Shown: one piece after another, positions 1 to 8,807 of the stretch
Position numbering within the stretch: position 1 is the first letter of the stretch
Layout: the number at the start of each line of letters is the position of its first letter
Origin: Cryptosporangium aurantiacum
Lineage (GTDB): Bacteria > Actinomycetota > Actinomycetes > Mycobacteriales > Cryptosporangiaceae
DNA: 64,000 nucleotides
NCBI RefSeq assembly: GCF_900143005.1
Contig: NZ_FRCS01000001.1
Span: 1,302,001-1,366,000, forward strand
Reading direction: 5' to 3'
Position numbers and translations under genes: made by a program
Notes under the pieces: model-generated
The model's input: the letters and a program-made list of their open reading frames with translations, nothing else
What the model was told of the DNA's origin: nothing
The model's database searches: none

Positions 1-1106
1 TCCTTGGGCGCGAGCGGCCCGGACAACTCGGCGCCGTTCTCGGCCTGGTCGACCAGCACCTGGCGGAACGCCTCGTCGGCCAGCGCTTTCCGCCGCTCCG
101 CGCTCGGTCGTTCCCGCAGCTGCGTCCAGGCGGGCAGCGCGTCGTACGGCGTCCGGCCGTGCAGGCCGTAGAGGATCGCGGTGCCGCGCCCGGACGTCTG
201 CGGGCGCAGGTCGGCGCCGCGGGCGCGGGCCGCGGCCACCTCGTCCATCACCCAGGACCACAGGCCGGGACGACGGTCGCTCTGCGTGATCGCAAACGTG
301 AGCGGCCGTCCGCAGGAGCGGCTGACCTCCTCCATCCAGGCCATCTCGGCGATCGAGTTCCGGCGCTCGGCACCGTCGCGCTCACCGATCCGCGGGGTCG
401 CCTCGAGGACGCCGCGCCCCCGTTCGCCGAGCACGCCGGCGAGCGTCACGAGTTCGGACGGCTCGGCGAACGTGCCGGGCAGCGGCCGTCCGTCCGGAAC
501 CGTGTGCAGGAAGCTGCGCGACGTGGAGAAGCCGAGCGCGCCGCTGTCCATCGCCTCGGCCAGCACCGCGGCCATCTCCCGGACGTCGTCCGGCTCGGCG
601 GGGGACTCGTCGAGGCTGCGCTCGCCCATCACGTAGTAGCGGAGCGCGCTGTGCCCGACCAGACCGCCGACGTTCAGGCCGAGCGGGCGGTCGTCCAGCG
701 CGCGCAGGTAGTCGCCGTAGGACTCCCAGCCCCAGGGCAACCCGGCCATGATCGAGTCGGCGGGAATGTCCTCCACCGAGTCCATCATCTCCGCGAGGTA
801 TCGGGTCGCGGCCGGACGGACCGGCGCGAACGTGACCCCGCAGTTGCCGAGCACCACGGTCGTGACGCCGTGCCAGCAGGACGACGTGGCGCTGGGATCC
901 CAGAACAGCTGGGCGTCCAGGTGAGTGTGGATGTCGACGAAGCCCGGCGTCACGAGCCTGCCGCGGGCGTCGATCTCGCGCCGGCCGGGGTCGGGTACCT
1001 CCCCGACGGCGGTGACGCGGTCCGCGTCGATCGCGACGTCCGCGCGGACCGGACCCGCGCCGGTTCCGTCAACGACGTCGCCACCCCGGATCACGATGTC
1101 GTGCAT
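1..1106 (-). CDS. N-acyl-D-amino-acid deacylase-family amidohydrolase (partial, 3' end missing)
   Basis: The leftward reading frame starts at ATG 1106-1104 and is still open at the window edge, so about 368 N-terminal residues are seen and the C-terminus is missing. The protein begins MHDIVIRGGDVVDGTG, the usual opening of cyclic amidohydrolases, and has the metal-binding HTHLDAQ motif near residue 61, followed by WHGVTTVVLGNCG. This HxH plus GNCG pattern is typical of the D-aminoacylase/N-acyl-D-glutamate deacylase group of zinc amidohydrolases, which hydrolyse N-acyl amino acids in the cytoplasm. The exact substrate cannot be read from the sequence. It is divergent from the SDR at 1193 and shares an 86-bp promoter region with it. 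Confidence 0.85.
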   Translation of the reverse strand, partial: MHDIVIRGGDVVDGTGAGPVRADVAIDADRVTAVGEVPDPGRREIDARGRLVTPGFVDIHTHLDAQLFWDPSATSSCWHGVTTVVLGNCGVTFAPVRPAATRYLAEMMDSVEDIPADSIMAGLPWGWESYGDYLRALDDRPLGLNVGGLVGHSALRYYVMGERSLDESPAEPDDVREMAAVLAEAMDSGALGFSTSRSFLHTVPDGRPLPGTFAEPSELVTLAGVLGERGRGVLEATPRIGERDGAERRNSIAEMAWMEEVSRSCGRPLTFAITQSDRRPGLWSWVMDEVAAARARGADLRPQTSGRGTAILYGLHGRTPYDALPAWTQLRERPSAERRKALADEAFRQVLVDQAENGAELSGPLAPK

Positions 1107-1126
1107 GGCCTCACGCCCCTACCTAA

Positions 1127-1140
1127 GAAAGCATGCGTTC
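1127..1140. promoter_or_regulatory. Imperfect palindrome between divergent genes (possible operator)
   Basis: GAAAGCATGCGTTC is a 14-bp inverted repeat with one mismatched pair, centred on GCATGC. It lies in the short gap between the divergent amidohydrolase (start 1106) and SDR (start 1193), where an operator could act on both. It does not match the palindrome before the nearby TetR gene, so its regulator is unknown. Confidence 0.3.
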
Positions 1141-1192
1141 ACTTACTATAGGGGCCGACGCAGCGGACGTCACCCGGTACGAGGAGGTGCCC

Positions 1193-2008
1193 GTGGGGGC
1201 GATGGACGGGCGGGTCGCGGTCGTCACCGGCGCGAGCCGGGGCATCGGGCAGCACATCGCGGAGCGGTTCGCCGCCGAGGGCGCGGCGGTGGCGCTGGTC
1301 GCGCGGACCGTCGAACCGGGCACGTCGCGGCTGCCCGGTTCGCTGCAGGAGGTCGTCGACGGCATCCGAGCCCGGGGTGGCGTGGCGGCTGCCGTCCCCG
1401 CGGACCTGACCGCGCCGGACGACGTCGAGACCGTGCTGTCCCGGGCCGAGGCGGCCCTCGGGCCGGTCGACACGCTGGTGAACAACGCCGGGGTGAACTT
1501 CTACGGCCCGGCGCTGGACCTGCCCGCCAAGCGCTACGAGATCATGGCCCGGATGATGGTCCAGACCCCGTTCCGGCTGTGTCAGCTGGCCGCGGCCGGG
1601 ATGGTCACGCGCGGGCGGGGCTGGATCCTCAACATCACGTCGAAGCAGGCCAGGCACCCGTCCGGCCCGCCGTACCCGGACTGGGCCGCCGACGGCAGCG
1701 TCGCCTACGGCATGTGCAAGGCCGCGGCCGACCGGCTGGCCACCGGGCTGGCGGCGGAGTTGCACGGCACCGGGGTGAGCGTCAACGCGCTCGGCACATC
1801 CGGGCTGGTGCGGACGCCGGGCGTCGCGGTCGTCTCGCCGCACACCCCGGACAACACCCCGGTCGAACCCGACGACGCGATGGCCGAAGCCGCGCTCCTG
1901 CTCTGCACGGCACCGGCGGGCCAGGTCACCGGCCGGATCGAGTACAGCATGGAACTGCTCGGGCGGCCGTTCCCGCTCGGCCCCTGGGCGCTGTCTGCGA
2001 CGCACTAG
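1193..2008 (+). CDS. SDR-family oxidoreductase (DHRS1-like)
   Basis: This is a 271-residue short-chain dehydrogenase. The start chosen is GTG 1193 because GAGGAGG lies at 1181-1187; ATG 1202 is possible and further upstream starts lack a ribosome binding site. The N-terminus carries the TGASRGIG dinucleotide-binding loop, NNAG follows in the middle, and the catalytic Ser is within NITSK with the YxxxK pair in AYGMCK. The insert RTVEPGTSRLPGSLQ is shared with the chimeric SDR at 16825, which makes them subfamily relatives. It is expected to oxidise or reduce an alcohol/ketone with NAD(P). Divergent from the deacylase, it precedes a TetR regulator, so it may belong to that regulator's targets. 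Confidence 0.85.
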   Translation: MGAMDGRVAVVTGASRGIGQHIAERFAAEGAAVALVARTVEPGTSRLPGSLQEVVDGIRARGGVAAAVPADLTAPDDVETVLSRAEAALGPVDTLVNNAGVNFYGPALDLPAKRYEIMARMMVQTPFRLCQLAAAGMVTRGRGWILNITSKQARHPSGPPYPDWAADGSVAYGMCKAAADRLATGLAAELHGTGVSVNALGTSGLVRTPGVAVVSPHTPDNTPVEPDDAMAEAALLLCTAPAGQVTGRIEYSMELLGRPFPLGPWALSATH

Positions 2009-2047
2009 CCGGTCCCGGGTGGGCGGTTCCCCGACCGCTAGGATGAG

Positions 2048-2061
2048 AGTAGGTACCTACT
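2048..2061. promoter_or_regulatory. Perfect palindrome upstream of TetR gene (likely autoregulatory operator)
   Basis: AGTAGGTACCTACT is a perfect 14-bp palindrome and extends imperfectly to GA...TC on both sides. It ends 19 bp before the GTG start of the TetR gene at 2081. TetR-family proteins commonly bind such palindromes at their own promoter, so I infer autoregulation. Confidence 0.6.
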
Positions 2062-2080
2062 TTCGTCGGACGGAGTCGCA

Positions 2081-2734
2081 GTGGCCGAGCCGGAGACCCG
2101 CCCGCGGCGCCGCAGGCTGACCGCGGACGCGCGCCGGAGCTCCATCCTCGCGGCGGCCCGCCGCGCGTTCAGCGAGACCGGCGACATGAACGGCACGACG
2201 ATCAAGCTGATCGCCGAGCACAGCGGCATCAGCGAAGGCATCATCTACCGGCACTTCGAGAGCAAGGACCAGCTCTTCTACGAGGCCGTCGTCGAGCCGC
2301 TCAAACACGCCGTCGACGACCTGGTGGCCGCCGCGACCGTCGTCGACCGCGACCAGCCGCTGACCCCGCAGCGCCAGCGCTCCACGATGCTCGGGCTCTA
2401 CCGCCAGCTCACGTCCACGCTGGAGGAGATGCTGCCGTTGCTCGGGCTGGTGCTGTTCGGCGACCCGGAGGTCGCCGGGCGGTTCTACCGCGAGGACTTC
2501 TCGACCGCGATGGACCGGCTCGCCGAGGCCTGGCGCGAGGTCGAGGACCGGTACGGCTACCCGTTCGAGTCCCCCGACATCTCGGCCCGCGCGGTGATGG
2601 GGATGGCGCTCGTGCTCGCGCTGGAGAACCACCACAACCCGCAGTTCGACGCCGACCGCGCCACCACGCTGATCAGCGACGGCACCGTCAAGGGCTTCTT
2701 CCCGAGCCTCCAGCCGACCCGCAAGCGGCGCTGA
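2081..2734 (+). CDS. TetR-family transcriptional regulator
   Basis: A 217-residue protein starting at GTG 2081. An arginine-rich N-terminal arm (ETRPRRRRLTADARR) leads into the TetR helix-turn-helix at about residues 15-65: SSILAAARRAFSETG, then TTIKLIAEHSGISEGIIYRHFESKDQLF, a near-canonical signature. The remaining helical domain would bind an effector and dimerise. A perfect palindrome sits at its promoter. The SnoaL-like gene starts 3 bp after its stop and is probably co-transcribed. The ligand is not known; neighbours suggest an acyl-CoA or a catabolic intermediate. Confidence 0.92.
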   Translation: MAEPETRPRRRRLTADARRSSILAAARRAFSETGDMNGTTIKLIAEHSGISEGIIYRHFESKDQLFYEAVVEPLKHAVDDLVAAATVVDRDQPLTPQRQRSTMLGLYRQLTSTLEEMLPLLGLVLFGDPEVAGRFYREDFSTAMDRLAEAWREVEDRYGYPFESPDISARAVMGMALVLALENHHNPQFDADRATTLISDGTVKGFFPSLQPTRKRR

Positions 2735-2737
2735 CCG

Positions 2738-3124
2738 ATGGGTTACGTCGAGGTCGTCACCGAGCTGTCCGCGCGGTTCCGGTCCGGCGACGCCGCCGGT
2801 GCGTTCGCCCTCTTCCACCCGGAGATCCGGATCGAGCAGCCGGCCTCGCTGCCGCACGGTGGATGGCACGAAGGTCAGGACGGCGTCCGCCAGATGGGTG
2901 TGCTGTTCGGCGAGCACTGGACGCGCACGATCGACGAGCCCCGGATCCACGGGTGCGGCGACATCGTCGTCCAGGTGACCACCCAGACCTGGACCGCCAC
3001 GACGACCGGCCGCGCCGCGACCGTGGACGTCGTCGAGCTGTTCGGCTTCACCGACGGGTTGATCAGCGAGATCCGGGTCTTCCAGCAGGACACCCACGTC
3101 CTGCTCGGCACGCTGGAGCGGTGA
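2738..3124 (+). CDS. SnoaL-like / NTF2-fold small protein
   Basis: A 128-residue protein with the cone-shaped alpha+beta fold pattern of the SnoaL/NTF2 superfamily: an N-terminal helix ending in FRSGDAAGAFALFHPEIRIEQP, a middle HEGQDGVRQMGVLFGEHW and a C-terminal strand series ending ISEIRVFQQDTHVLL. Members are isomerases, cyclases, hydratases or ligand-binding proteins, and the particular role cannot be assigned. It follows the TetR gene after 3 bp and ends just before a strong hairpin, so the two form a short operon. Confidence 0.7.
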   Translation: MGYVEVVTELSARFRSGDAAGAFALFHPEIRIEQPASLPHGGWHEGQDGVRQMGVLFGEHWTRTIDEPRIHGCGDIVVQVTTQTWTATTTGRAATVDVVELFGFTDGLISEIRVFQQDTHVLLGTLER

Positions 3125-3127
3125 GAA

Positions 3128-3163
3128 GCGGATCGGGCCGGCGCTTCGGCCGGCCCGATCCGC
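3128..3163. terminator. Strong hairpin between convergent genes (bidirectional terminator)
   Basis: A 15-bp perfect stem (GCGGATCGGGCCGGC and its complement) with a 6-nt loop lies in the 44-bp gap between the rightward SnoaL-like gene and the leftward ligase gene. It has no long T-run, as is usual in high-GC actinobacteria. Confidence 0.75.
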
Positions 3164-3168
3164 GTCTC

Positions 3169-4842
3169 TCAGCCCGCCAGGCGCTTCGCGGCCAGCTCGC
3201 GGAGGTCGCCGGACTTCACCTTCGCGCTGCCGGTGAGCGCGATCTCGTCCTCGGCGAAGAACAGCACGTGCCGCGGGACCTTGTAGCTGGCCAGCCGCTC
3301 CCGCAGGTACGCGACGATCCCGTCGGCGTCGAGCTTCGCGTCGTCGTGCGGCACGATGCACGCGACGACGACCTCGCCGAGCGTCTCGTGCGGAACGCCG
3401 ACGGTCTGCGTCACCTTGACGCCGGGGTACCGCGCGATCGCCTCGTCCACCTCGAGCGGCGACACGTTCGCCCCGCCGGTCTTGATGATGTCGGTGAGCC
3501 GCCCCTCCCAGAAGAGCCGGTTGCGGTCGTCGAGCCGGCCGCCGTCGCCGGTCCGGAAGAACCCCTCGTCGTCGAGCGTGTCGGCGAGCGGTGTGCCCAC
3601 GTAGCCGAGCATCAGCGTCGGGCCCTTCACGCAGATCTCGCCGTGCTCGCCGCGGGGGAGGACCTCCGCGGTCAGCGTGTCGACGATCTTGACCGTGACG
3701 CCCGGCAGCGGCTCACCGCTGCTGCTGCCACCCACCTCGGGCGGCGTGTTGGCCGGGAAACACGTGGTCAGCGTGAACGTCTCGGTGTTGCCGTACGCGT
3801 GGCCCGGCTCCGACCAGTCGCTCGACACCGTCGGGTGCTTCGCCAGCGCGAACTTCGAGTCGGCGAACCGCAGGCTGCTCAGGTCGACGTCGGACCAGTT
3901 CGGCGCGGCCTCCAGCTGGGGCCACTGGTGCGGCCAGGCCAGCGGCATCGTCACCCGCTCGGCGTGCATGAGGTCGAGCGCCTCGGCGGCGTCGAAGCCG
4001 CGCTGCAGGACCAGCGAGCCGCCGGTGCACAGCGTCGCGCCGAGCGCCATCGCGAAGTTGCCCGACCAGAACAGGCCGTTCGCCGGCCAGCACCGCACGT
4101 GGTCCTCCGGGCTCAGGCCGAACAGCCGGGCGAACCGCCAGCACTGGATCGCCGCCGCGCGGTGTGCGCTGAGAATGCCCTTCGGCTTGCTCGTCGACCC
4201 GGACGAGAACAGCAGCAGCCCGGCGTCACTCGGGAACGTCGTCTCGGCCGTGGCCTCGACCAGCTCCGCGGGTTCGGTCTCACCCCGCGCCAGGAAGTCG
4301 TCCCAGGACTCGACGGCCCCACCGGCGCCGGACCCCACCACCGCCAGGCCGCGGAGGAACGGGAACGTCGTCGACCGGATACCACCCGGGGCCGCGGTGC
4401 CGATCTGCGGCTCCAGCCCGGTCAGGATCTCCAGGAAGTCCTTGCGGGGTGCGTCGCGCTCGAACAGCAGCCAGGAGACGCCGGATGTCTGCAGCAGGTA
4501 CTCCAGCTCGGACGGCGTGGAGAACGTGCTCAGCGGCACCGGGACGCCGCCGGCCAGCGAGATGCCGAACACCGCGGAGACCCACTCCGGGCGGTTGGTC
4601 ATCAGGACGCCGACCCGGCTGTCCTTGCCGTGGCCGGACGCGCGGACCGCACGGGCCACCGTGACGGCCCGGTCCCAGAGCTCGGCGTACGACCAGCGGA
4701 TGACGCCGTCCGCCTCGCGCAACACCAGCGCCTCACGCCCGGCGAACCGCGTGGTCGTCTCGCGCAGCAGGCCGGGGAGCGTGAGCGTGCCCAGGCCGGG
4801 TTCCTCGGCGAGCGGCGGCCCGGAGGCAATCGACAGACTCAT
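3169..4842 (-). CDS. Acyl-CoA ligase (AMP-dependent synthetase family, feruloyl/benzoyl-CoA ligase-like)
   Basis: A 557-residue ANL-superfamily enzyme that would activate a carboxylic acid to its CoA thioester with ATP. Visible signatures are the ATP-binding loop LLLFSSGSTSKPKGI, the adenylate-contacting YGNTE, the hinge/A8 motif GRLTDIIKTGGANVSPLEVDEAI and the C-terminal Lys motif TGSAKVKSGDL. Length is normal. Its ATG overlaps the stop of the hydratase gene by 4 bp (ATGA), so translation is coupled in the order reductase, hydratase, ligase. The substrate is unknown. A phenylpropanoid or other bulky acid would fit, but this is inference. Confidence 0.88.
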   Translation of the reverse strand: MSLSIASGPPLAEEPGLGTLTLPGLLRETTTRFAGREALVLREADGVIRWSYAELWDRAVTVARAVRASGHGKDSRVGVLMTNRPEWVSAVFGISLAGGVPVPLSTFSTPSELEYLLQTSGVSWLLFERDAPRKDFLEILTGLEPQIGTAAPGGIRSTTFPFLRGLAVVGSGAGGAVESWDDFLARGETEPAELVEATAETTFPSDAGLLLFSSGSTSKPKGILSAHRAAAIQCWRFARLFGLSPEDHVRCWPANGLFWSGNFAMALGATLCTGGSLVLQRGFDAAEALDLMHAERVTMPLAWPHQWPQLEAAPNWSDVDLSSLRFADSKFALAKHPTVSSDWSEPGHAYGNTETFTLTTCFPANTPPEVGGSSSGEPLPGVTVKIVDTLTAEVLPRGEHGEICVKGPTLMLGYVGTPLADTLDDEGFFRTGDGGRLDDRNRLFWEGRLTDIIKTGGANVSPLEVDEAIARYPGVKVTQTVGVPHETLGEVVVACIVPHDDAKLDADGIVAYLRERLASYKVPRHVLFFAEDEIALTGSAKVKSGDLRELAAKRLAG

Positions 4843-6020
4843 CGCGGCACCTCCACCTCGGCCGTGCAGTCCACCAGCACGGTGCCGTCCTGGTTGGTCA
4901 GCCGTAGCTTCACCTGGACGAGCGGCACGCCCCAGGACGACTCGGCCTCCTTACCGACGACCTCCGCGTCGAAGTACGTGACGTCGCCCTCGTAGGCCGG
5001 ACCGCGGAAGTTCGCCTTCGAGTGGCGGACCATTCCCTCGTGCCCGGCCCAGTAGGACAGGTAGTCGGTGCACCAGGCGCCCATCGTCGCGCCGTAGCCG
5101 TACGCGCGACCCATCCCGATCTCGCCGGCCTTGTCGCTGTCGATGTGGCCCCGGGACGGGCCGACGTAGAGACCGTCCCGCTTCCGCGGGTCGATCCGCG
5201 CGCCCTCCTCGTCGAACGCGAAGCCCTCGACCCAGCCCGGGTCCTGGTAGACCCACGGATCCTCGACGCCGGCGGGGGTGACCCAGTGGAACGTCCCCCA
5301 GATGTTGAACAGGAACGCGCGGTACTCGGTCGTGAAGCTGGCGATGCTGTGCGGACCGATCACCCGGCGGGGTAAGCGGTCGCCGACGCTCACCTCGTCG
5401 AAGTGCGGCGAGACCCCGGCGCGGTTGGAGAGCAGCCAGTCGTACCGCACCTTCTCGATCTCGTTCAGCTCGGTCGCCGTCCACTTCCGCGCGGTGCCGA
5501 CCTGCGCGTCGTACAGCCCGCGCTTCTCGGCTTCGGCGGCGAGGTAGCGGATCGCCGTGGACCGCTCCTTGGCGACGAGCGTCCCGTGCTGGTTGGTGTG
5601 CGTGGTGTCGCCGCGGGAGAACATCGTCGGCCCGGCGAACTTCGTGTCGACGACCTTGTAGTCGTGGAAGCGGCGCTCCTGGAACAGCTGGTCACCGGGG
5701 CGGACCGGCGCGCCGTAGAACCACCACTCCTCGCCGCCGAAGATCAGGTGGCTGCCGGGGATGTAACCGACGCAGGCCGGCTGGGCGCCGTGCCCGTAGT
5801 CCAGCGCCACCGCGATCGACTGGGGCGCGATCAGGCCGCCGTACTTGGACTCGCGGGCGAACTCCTCGTCCCAGTGCAGCGGGTTCGGGTAGTCCATCGC
5901 CATCACCCAGCGCCGGACGTCCGACGAACTGCACGGGTCCCACAGCTGTCCACCGCCGACCGGCTGTCCGACGCGGGGGTCGACGTCGGTGAGATCGAGT
6001 TGGACGTCGTTGTCGCTCAT
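4839..6020 (-). CDS. Fused double hot-dog acyl-CoA dehydratase (MaoC / FAS1-like hydratase)
   Basis: A 393-residue protein starting at ATG 6020 with AAAGGAAA upstream; the open frame extends further but lacks a better start. The N-terminal part (about 20-170), with NPLHWDEEFARESKYGGLIAPQ and RPGDQLFQERR, resembles the FAS1-like MaoC N-terminal hot-dog. The C-terminal part, with GYGATMGAWCTDYLSYW and FRGPAYEGDVTYFDAEV, is a second hot-dog. Proteins of this shape hydrate enoyl-CoA thioesters, often bulky ones. It is coupled to the acyl-CoA ligase downstream and follows the reductase at 6035-7018 by 14 bp. Confidence 0.8.
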   Translation of the reverse strand: MSDNDVQLDLTDVDPRVGQPVGGGQLWDPCSSSDVRRWVMAMDYPNPLHWDEEFARESKYGGLIAPQSIAVALDYGHGAQPACVGYIPGSHLIFGGEEWWFYGAPVRPGDQLFQERRFHDYKVVDTKFAGPTMFSRGDTTHTNQHGTLVAKERSTAIRYLAAEAEKRGLYDAQVGTARKWTATELNEIEKVRYDWLLSNRAGVSPHFDEVSVGDRLPRRVIGPHSIASFTTEYRAFLFNIWGTFHWVTPAGVEDPWVYQDPGWVEGFAFDEEGARIDPRKRDGLYVGPSRGHIDSDKAGEIGMGRAYGYGATMGAWCTDYLSYWAGHEGMVRHSKANFRGPAYEGDVTYFDAEVVGKEAESSWGVPLVQVKLRLTNQDGTVLVDCTAEVEVPR

Positions 6021-6034
6021 GTCTGAATTTCCTT

Positions 6035-7018
6035 TCAGCGGTTGACGTCGACGACGACGCGGCCGCGCACCGCGCCGTCCAGCAGCCGGCCGGCCGTCGC
6101 GACCGCGTCGGCGAGGCCGATCTCGTCGGCGATCGTGTCGATCAGCGCCGGATCGAGGTCCCGGGCGAGCCGGTCCCAGGCCGCGCGACGACGTTCGGCC
6201 GGCGCCTGCACGCTGTCGACGCCGAGCAGCGCGACGCCGCGCAGGATGAACGGGGCGACCGTTCCCGGCAGGTCCATGCCCCCCGCCAGACCACAGGCGG
6301 CGACCGCACCGCCGTACCGGGTCTGAGCGCAGGCGTTGACGAGCGTGTGGCTGCCGATCGAGTCGACGACGCCGGCCCACCGTTCCTTCTGCAGCGGCTT
6401 GCCCGCGGCGGACAGCTCCGCCCGGTCGAGCACGGTCGTGGCGCCGAGCTGCTGGAGGTACTCCGCCTCGGCGGCTTTCCCGGTGGATGCGGCGACACTG
6501 AACCCGGCACGGGCCAGCAGCGCCACCGCGACGCTGCCGACGCCGCCGGTCGCCCCGGTCACCAGTACTTCGCCCTGGTCGGGCCGGACGCCGTGGGTCA
6601 GTAACGCGTCCACGCAGAGGCTCGCGGTGTAACCGGCGGTGCCGATCGCCATCGCCTGCCGGGCGGTGAGCGCGGCCGGCAGCGGGATCAGCCAGTCGCC
6701 GTCGAGGCGGGCGCGCTGGGCGAGCCCGCCCCAGTGCCGCTCGCCGACGCCCCAGCCGTTGAGCACGACCTTGTCACCGGGCTGCCACGACGGGTGGCTG
6801 CTGCCGGTGACGACGCCGGCCAGGTCGATGCCCGGAACCATCGGGAACGAGCGCACGATCGGGGACCGGCCGAGCAAGGCCAGCGCGTCCTTGTAGTTGA
6901 GCGTCGAGTACTCGACCGCGACGTCGACGTTGCCGGGAGGGAGGCGGTCGTCGTCCAGGTCGGTGAGCGCGACGGACTGCGAGGTTCCGTCCTTCTCGAT
7001 GAGGAGTGCCGAGAACAT
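6035..7018 (-). CDS. YhdH/AcuI-type quinone oxidoreductase (acryloyl-CoA reductase-like)
   Basis: A 327-residue zinc-independent medium-chain reductase. The N-terminal catalytic domain has [31 protein letters not shown], and the Rossmann domain has [16 protein letters not shown] near residues 150-165. The pattern matches the YhdH/YhfP/AcuI group, which reduces acryloyl-CoA or other short enoyl compounds with NADPH. Length is typical. It is the first gene of the leftward reductase-hydratase-ligase operon, and its start lies 66 bp from operator-like site A, so it may share control with the divergent propeller operon. Confidence 0.82.
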   Translation of the reverse strand: MFSALLIEKDGTSQSVALTDLDDDRLPPGNVDVAVEYSTLNYKDALALLGRSPIVRSFPMVPGIDLAGVVTGSSHPSWQPGDKVVLNGWGVGERHWGGLAQRARLDGDWLIPLPAALTARQAMAIGTAGYTASLCVDALLTHGVRPDQGEVLVTGATGGVGSVAVALLARAGFSVAASTGKAAEAEYLQQLGATTVLDRAELSAAGKPLQKERWAGVVDSIGSHTLVNACAQTRYGGAVAACGLAGGMDLPGTVAPFILRGVALLGVDSVQAPAERRRAAWDRLARDLDPALIDTIADEIGLADAVATAGRLLDGAVRGRVVVDVNR

Positions 7019-7083
7019 CGGTGGGCGGGTCCCTTCTGGAGCTACATCCCGGACGCCGGGGATCGAGGCGAGACTATCTAATG

Positions 7084-7099
7084 AATCCTTGCAATGATT
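7084..7099. promoter_or_regulatory. Operator-like motif, site A
   Basis: AATCCTTGCAATGATT is a near-perfect inverted repeat (AATCnTTGCAAnGATT), followed directly by GTGATATCAAG. The same composite recurs at 19320 and 26817, with variants at 29168 and 30021. It lies between the leftward reductase (start 7018) and the rightward 12-kb operon (start 7212). TGATAT at 7101-7106 could serve as a -10 element, which would put the palindrome in the -35/-10 spacer. Confidence 0.6.
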
Positions 7100-7211
7100 G
7101 TGATATCAAGAGGTCGGCGAGCGTCCTCGGGTCCGCCGCCGGGGCGATGACCGCCCACTAAATCGGTGCAATTGCCCACGTTAACGACGACGTTGCCGGG
7201 AGTTCGTCACC

Positions 7212-8807
7212 ATGACGCTGCGGTCTCGATACACCGGCGCTTCGCCGGTCAGCCTTGCCGACGGGTGGAGCGCGGAACAGCTCACCCCTCCGAGCCGCCT
7301 GTTCGGCGCCAACGGTCTGCGGACCGGGCCCGACGGGCGGATCTACATCGCCCAGGTCGCCGGCAGCCAGATCAGCGCCGTCGACGTCGGAACCGGCGAC
7401 GTGGAGATCGTCAGCGCCCAGGGCGGTGACGTCGTCGCGCCGGACGACCTCGCGTTCGACGCCGCCGGAAACCTCTACGCCACCGAGTATTACGACGGGC
7501 GGGTCAGCGTCCGCGGCACCGACGGGCGCACGAGGGTCCTGCGGGACGACCTCCCCGGCGCGAACGGGATCACGTTCCACCAGGGCCGCCTGTTCGTCGA
7601 CGAGTGCCGGATCGGCGGCCGGCTGCTGGAACTGGACCCGAACGGCGGCGCGCCCCGGGTGTTGCTCGAGAACCTGCCGATGCCGAACGCGCTGGAAGTG
7701 GGCCCGGACGGCAAGCTGTACTACCCGCTGCTCGGCACCAACGAGATCTGGCGGGTCGACCCGGACGGCGGCGAGCCCGAGCGGGTCGCCGCCGACCTCG
7801 GCGTGCCGGACGCGGTGAAGTTCGACTCGGCCGGCTACCTCGTCTCCACGCAGGTGGCGAGCGGTGAGGTGCTGCGCATCGACCCGCGGTCGGGTGAGCG
7901 CACGGTGCTCGCCGCGCTCGCGCCCGGCCTGGACAACCTGACGTTCTCCGGCGACCGGCTGTTCGTCTCGAACTTCACCGGGACCGTCACCGAGATCCTC
8001 AGCGAGGGCGGGACCCGGGAGGTGCTCCCGTCCGGGCTGACCTGGCCGCTGGACCTGACCGTGGACGCCGACGGCGTGCTGTACGTCGCCGACGGCACCT
8101 ACTTCTACTCGCTCGCTCCCGGCGGCGGTTTACAGACGCTCGGCATGCTGTTCAGCCCGGGGTACCCCGGCTACATCCGTGGTGTGCACGCCGTCGGCGC
8201 CGGTGAGTTCCTCGTCGCCACCTCGAACGGCCAGGTGTCGCGCTACGCCCCGGCGCGCGGCGAGACCGAGATCCTGGCTGATGGCCTCGACCAGGTCTAC
8301 GGCGTGGCCGCGACCCCGGACGGTGCGGTCGTCGTCGAGCAGGGCACCGGCCGGCTGCTCGCGGTCCGGTCCGGCGGGGTCGAGGAACTGGCCGGTGGGC
8401 TCGCGACGCCGGTCGGCGTCGCGGTCGCCCCGGACGGCACGTACTTGGTGTCCGAGTCCGGCGCCGGGCGGATCGTCGCGGTCAGCGCGTCCGGGGTGGA
8501 CACCCTGGTCGACGGGCTGGAGACGCCGCAGGGCCTCGTCGTGCGCGACGGCCGCTTGTACGTCGTCGACATCGGCGCGAAGACGCTGGTCGGCGTCGAT
8601 CTCGACAGCAAGGCGCGGCACGTGCTGGCCCGCAACCTCCCGGTCGGGGCACCCGCCGGCGTGAGCCCGAAGCCGCTCCGCGGCCTGGCGCCGTTCTCCG
8701 GCCCGCAGGGCACGTTCGCCGGGCTCGCCGCGGGACCGGACGGCACGCTCTACGTGTCCGGCGACGGCGACGGAAGTGTCCTGGCGCTGCGGGAGGGAAC
8801 CCGATGA
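7212..8807 (+). CDS. Double-length SMP-30/gluconolactonase-like beta-propeller protein
   Basis: A 531-residue protein made almost wholly of repeated blades of the type GLRTGPDGRIYIAQ, DLAFDAAGNLYATEYY, ALEVGPDGKLYYPLLG, DLTVDADGVLYVADG, GVAVAPDGTYLVSES and GLAAGPDGTLYVSGD. SMP-30/LRE proteins (lactonases) usually have about 300 residues and one six-bladed propeller; this protein is nearly twice as long and seems to carry two. No signal peptide is visible, so it is probably cytoplasmic. As first gene of an operon with a Baeyer-Villiger-type enzyme, a lactone-hydrolysing role is attractive, but the metal ligands were not verified. The next gene overlaps it by 4 bp. Confidence 0.75.
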   Translation: MTLRSRYTGASPVSLADGWSAEQLTPPSRLFGANGLRTGPDGRIYIAQVAGSQISAVDVGTGDVEIVSAQGGDVVAPDDLAFDAAGNLYATEYYDGRVSVRGTDGRTRVLRDDLPGANGITFHQGRLFVDECRIGGRLLELDPNGGAPRVLLENLPMPNALEVGPDGKLYYPLLGTNEIWRVDPDGGEPERVAADLGVPDAVKFDSAGYLVSTQVASGEVLRIDPRSGERTVLAALAPGLDNLTFSGDRLFVSNFTGTVTEILSEGGTREVLPSGLTWPLDLTVDADGVLYVADGTYFYSLAPGGGLQTLGMLFSPGYPGYIRGVHAVGAGEFLVATSNGQVSRYAPARGETEILADGLDQVYGVAATPDGAVVVEQGTGRLLAVRSGGVEELAGGLATPVGVAVAPDGTYLVSESGAGRIVAVSASGVDTLVDGLETPQGLVVRDGRLYVVDIGAKTLVGVDLDSKARHVLARNLPVGAPAGVSPKPLRGLAPFSGPQGTFAGLAAGPDGTLYVSGDGDGSVLALREGTR

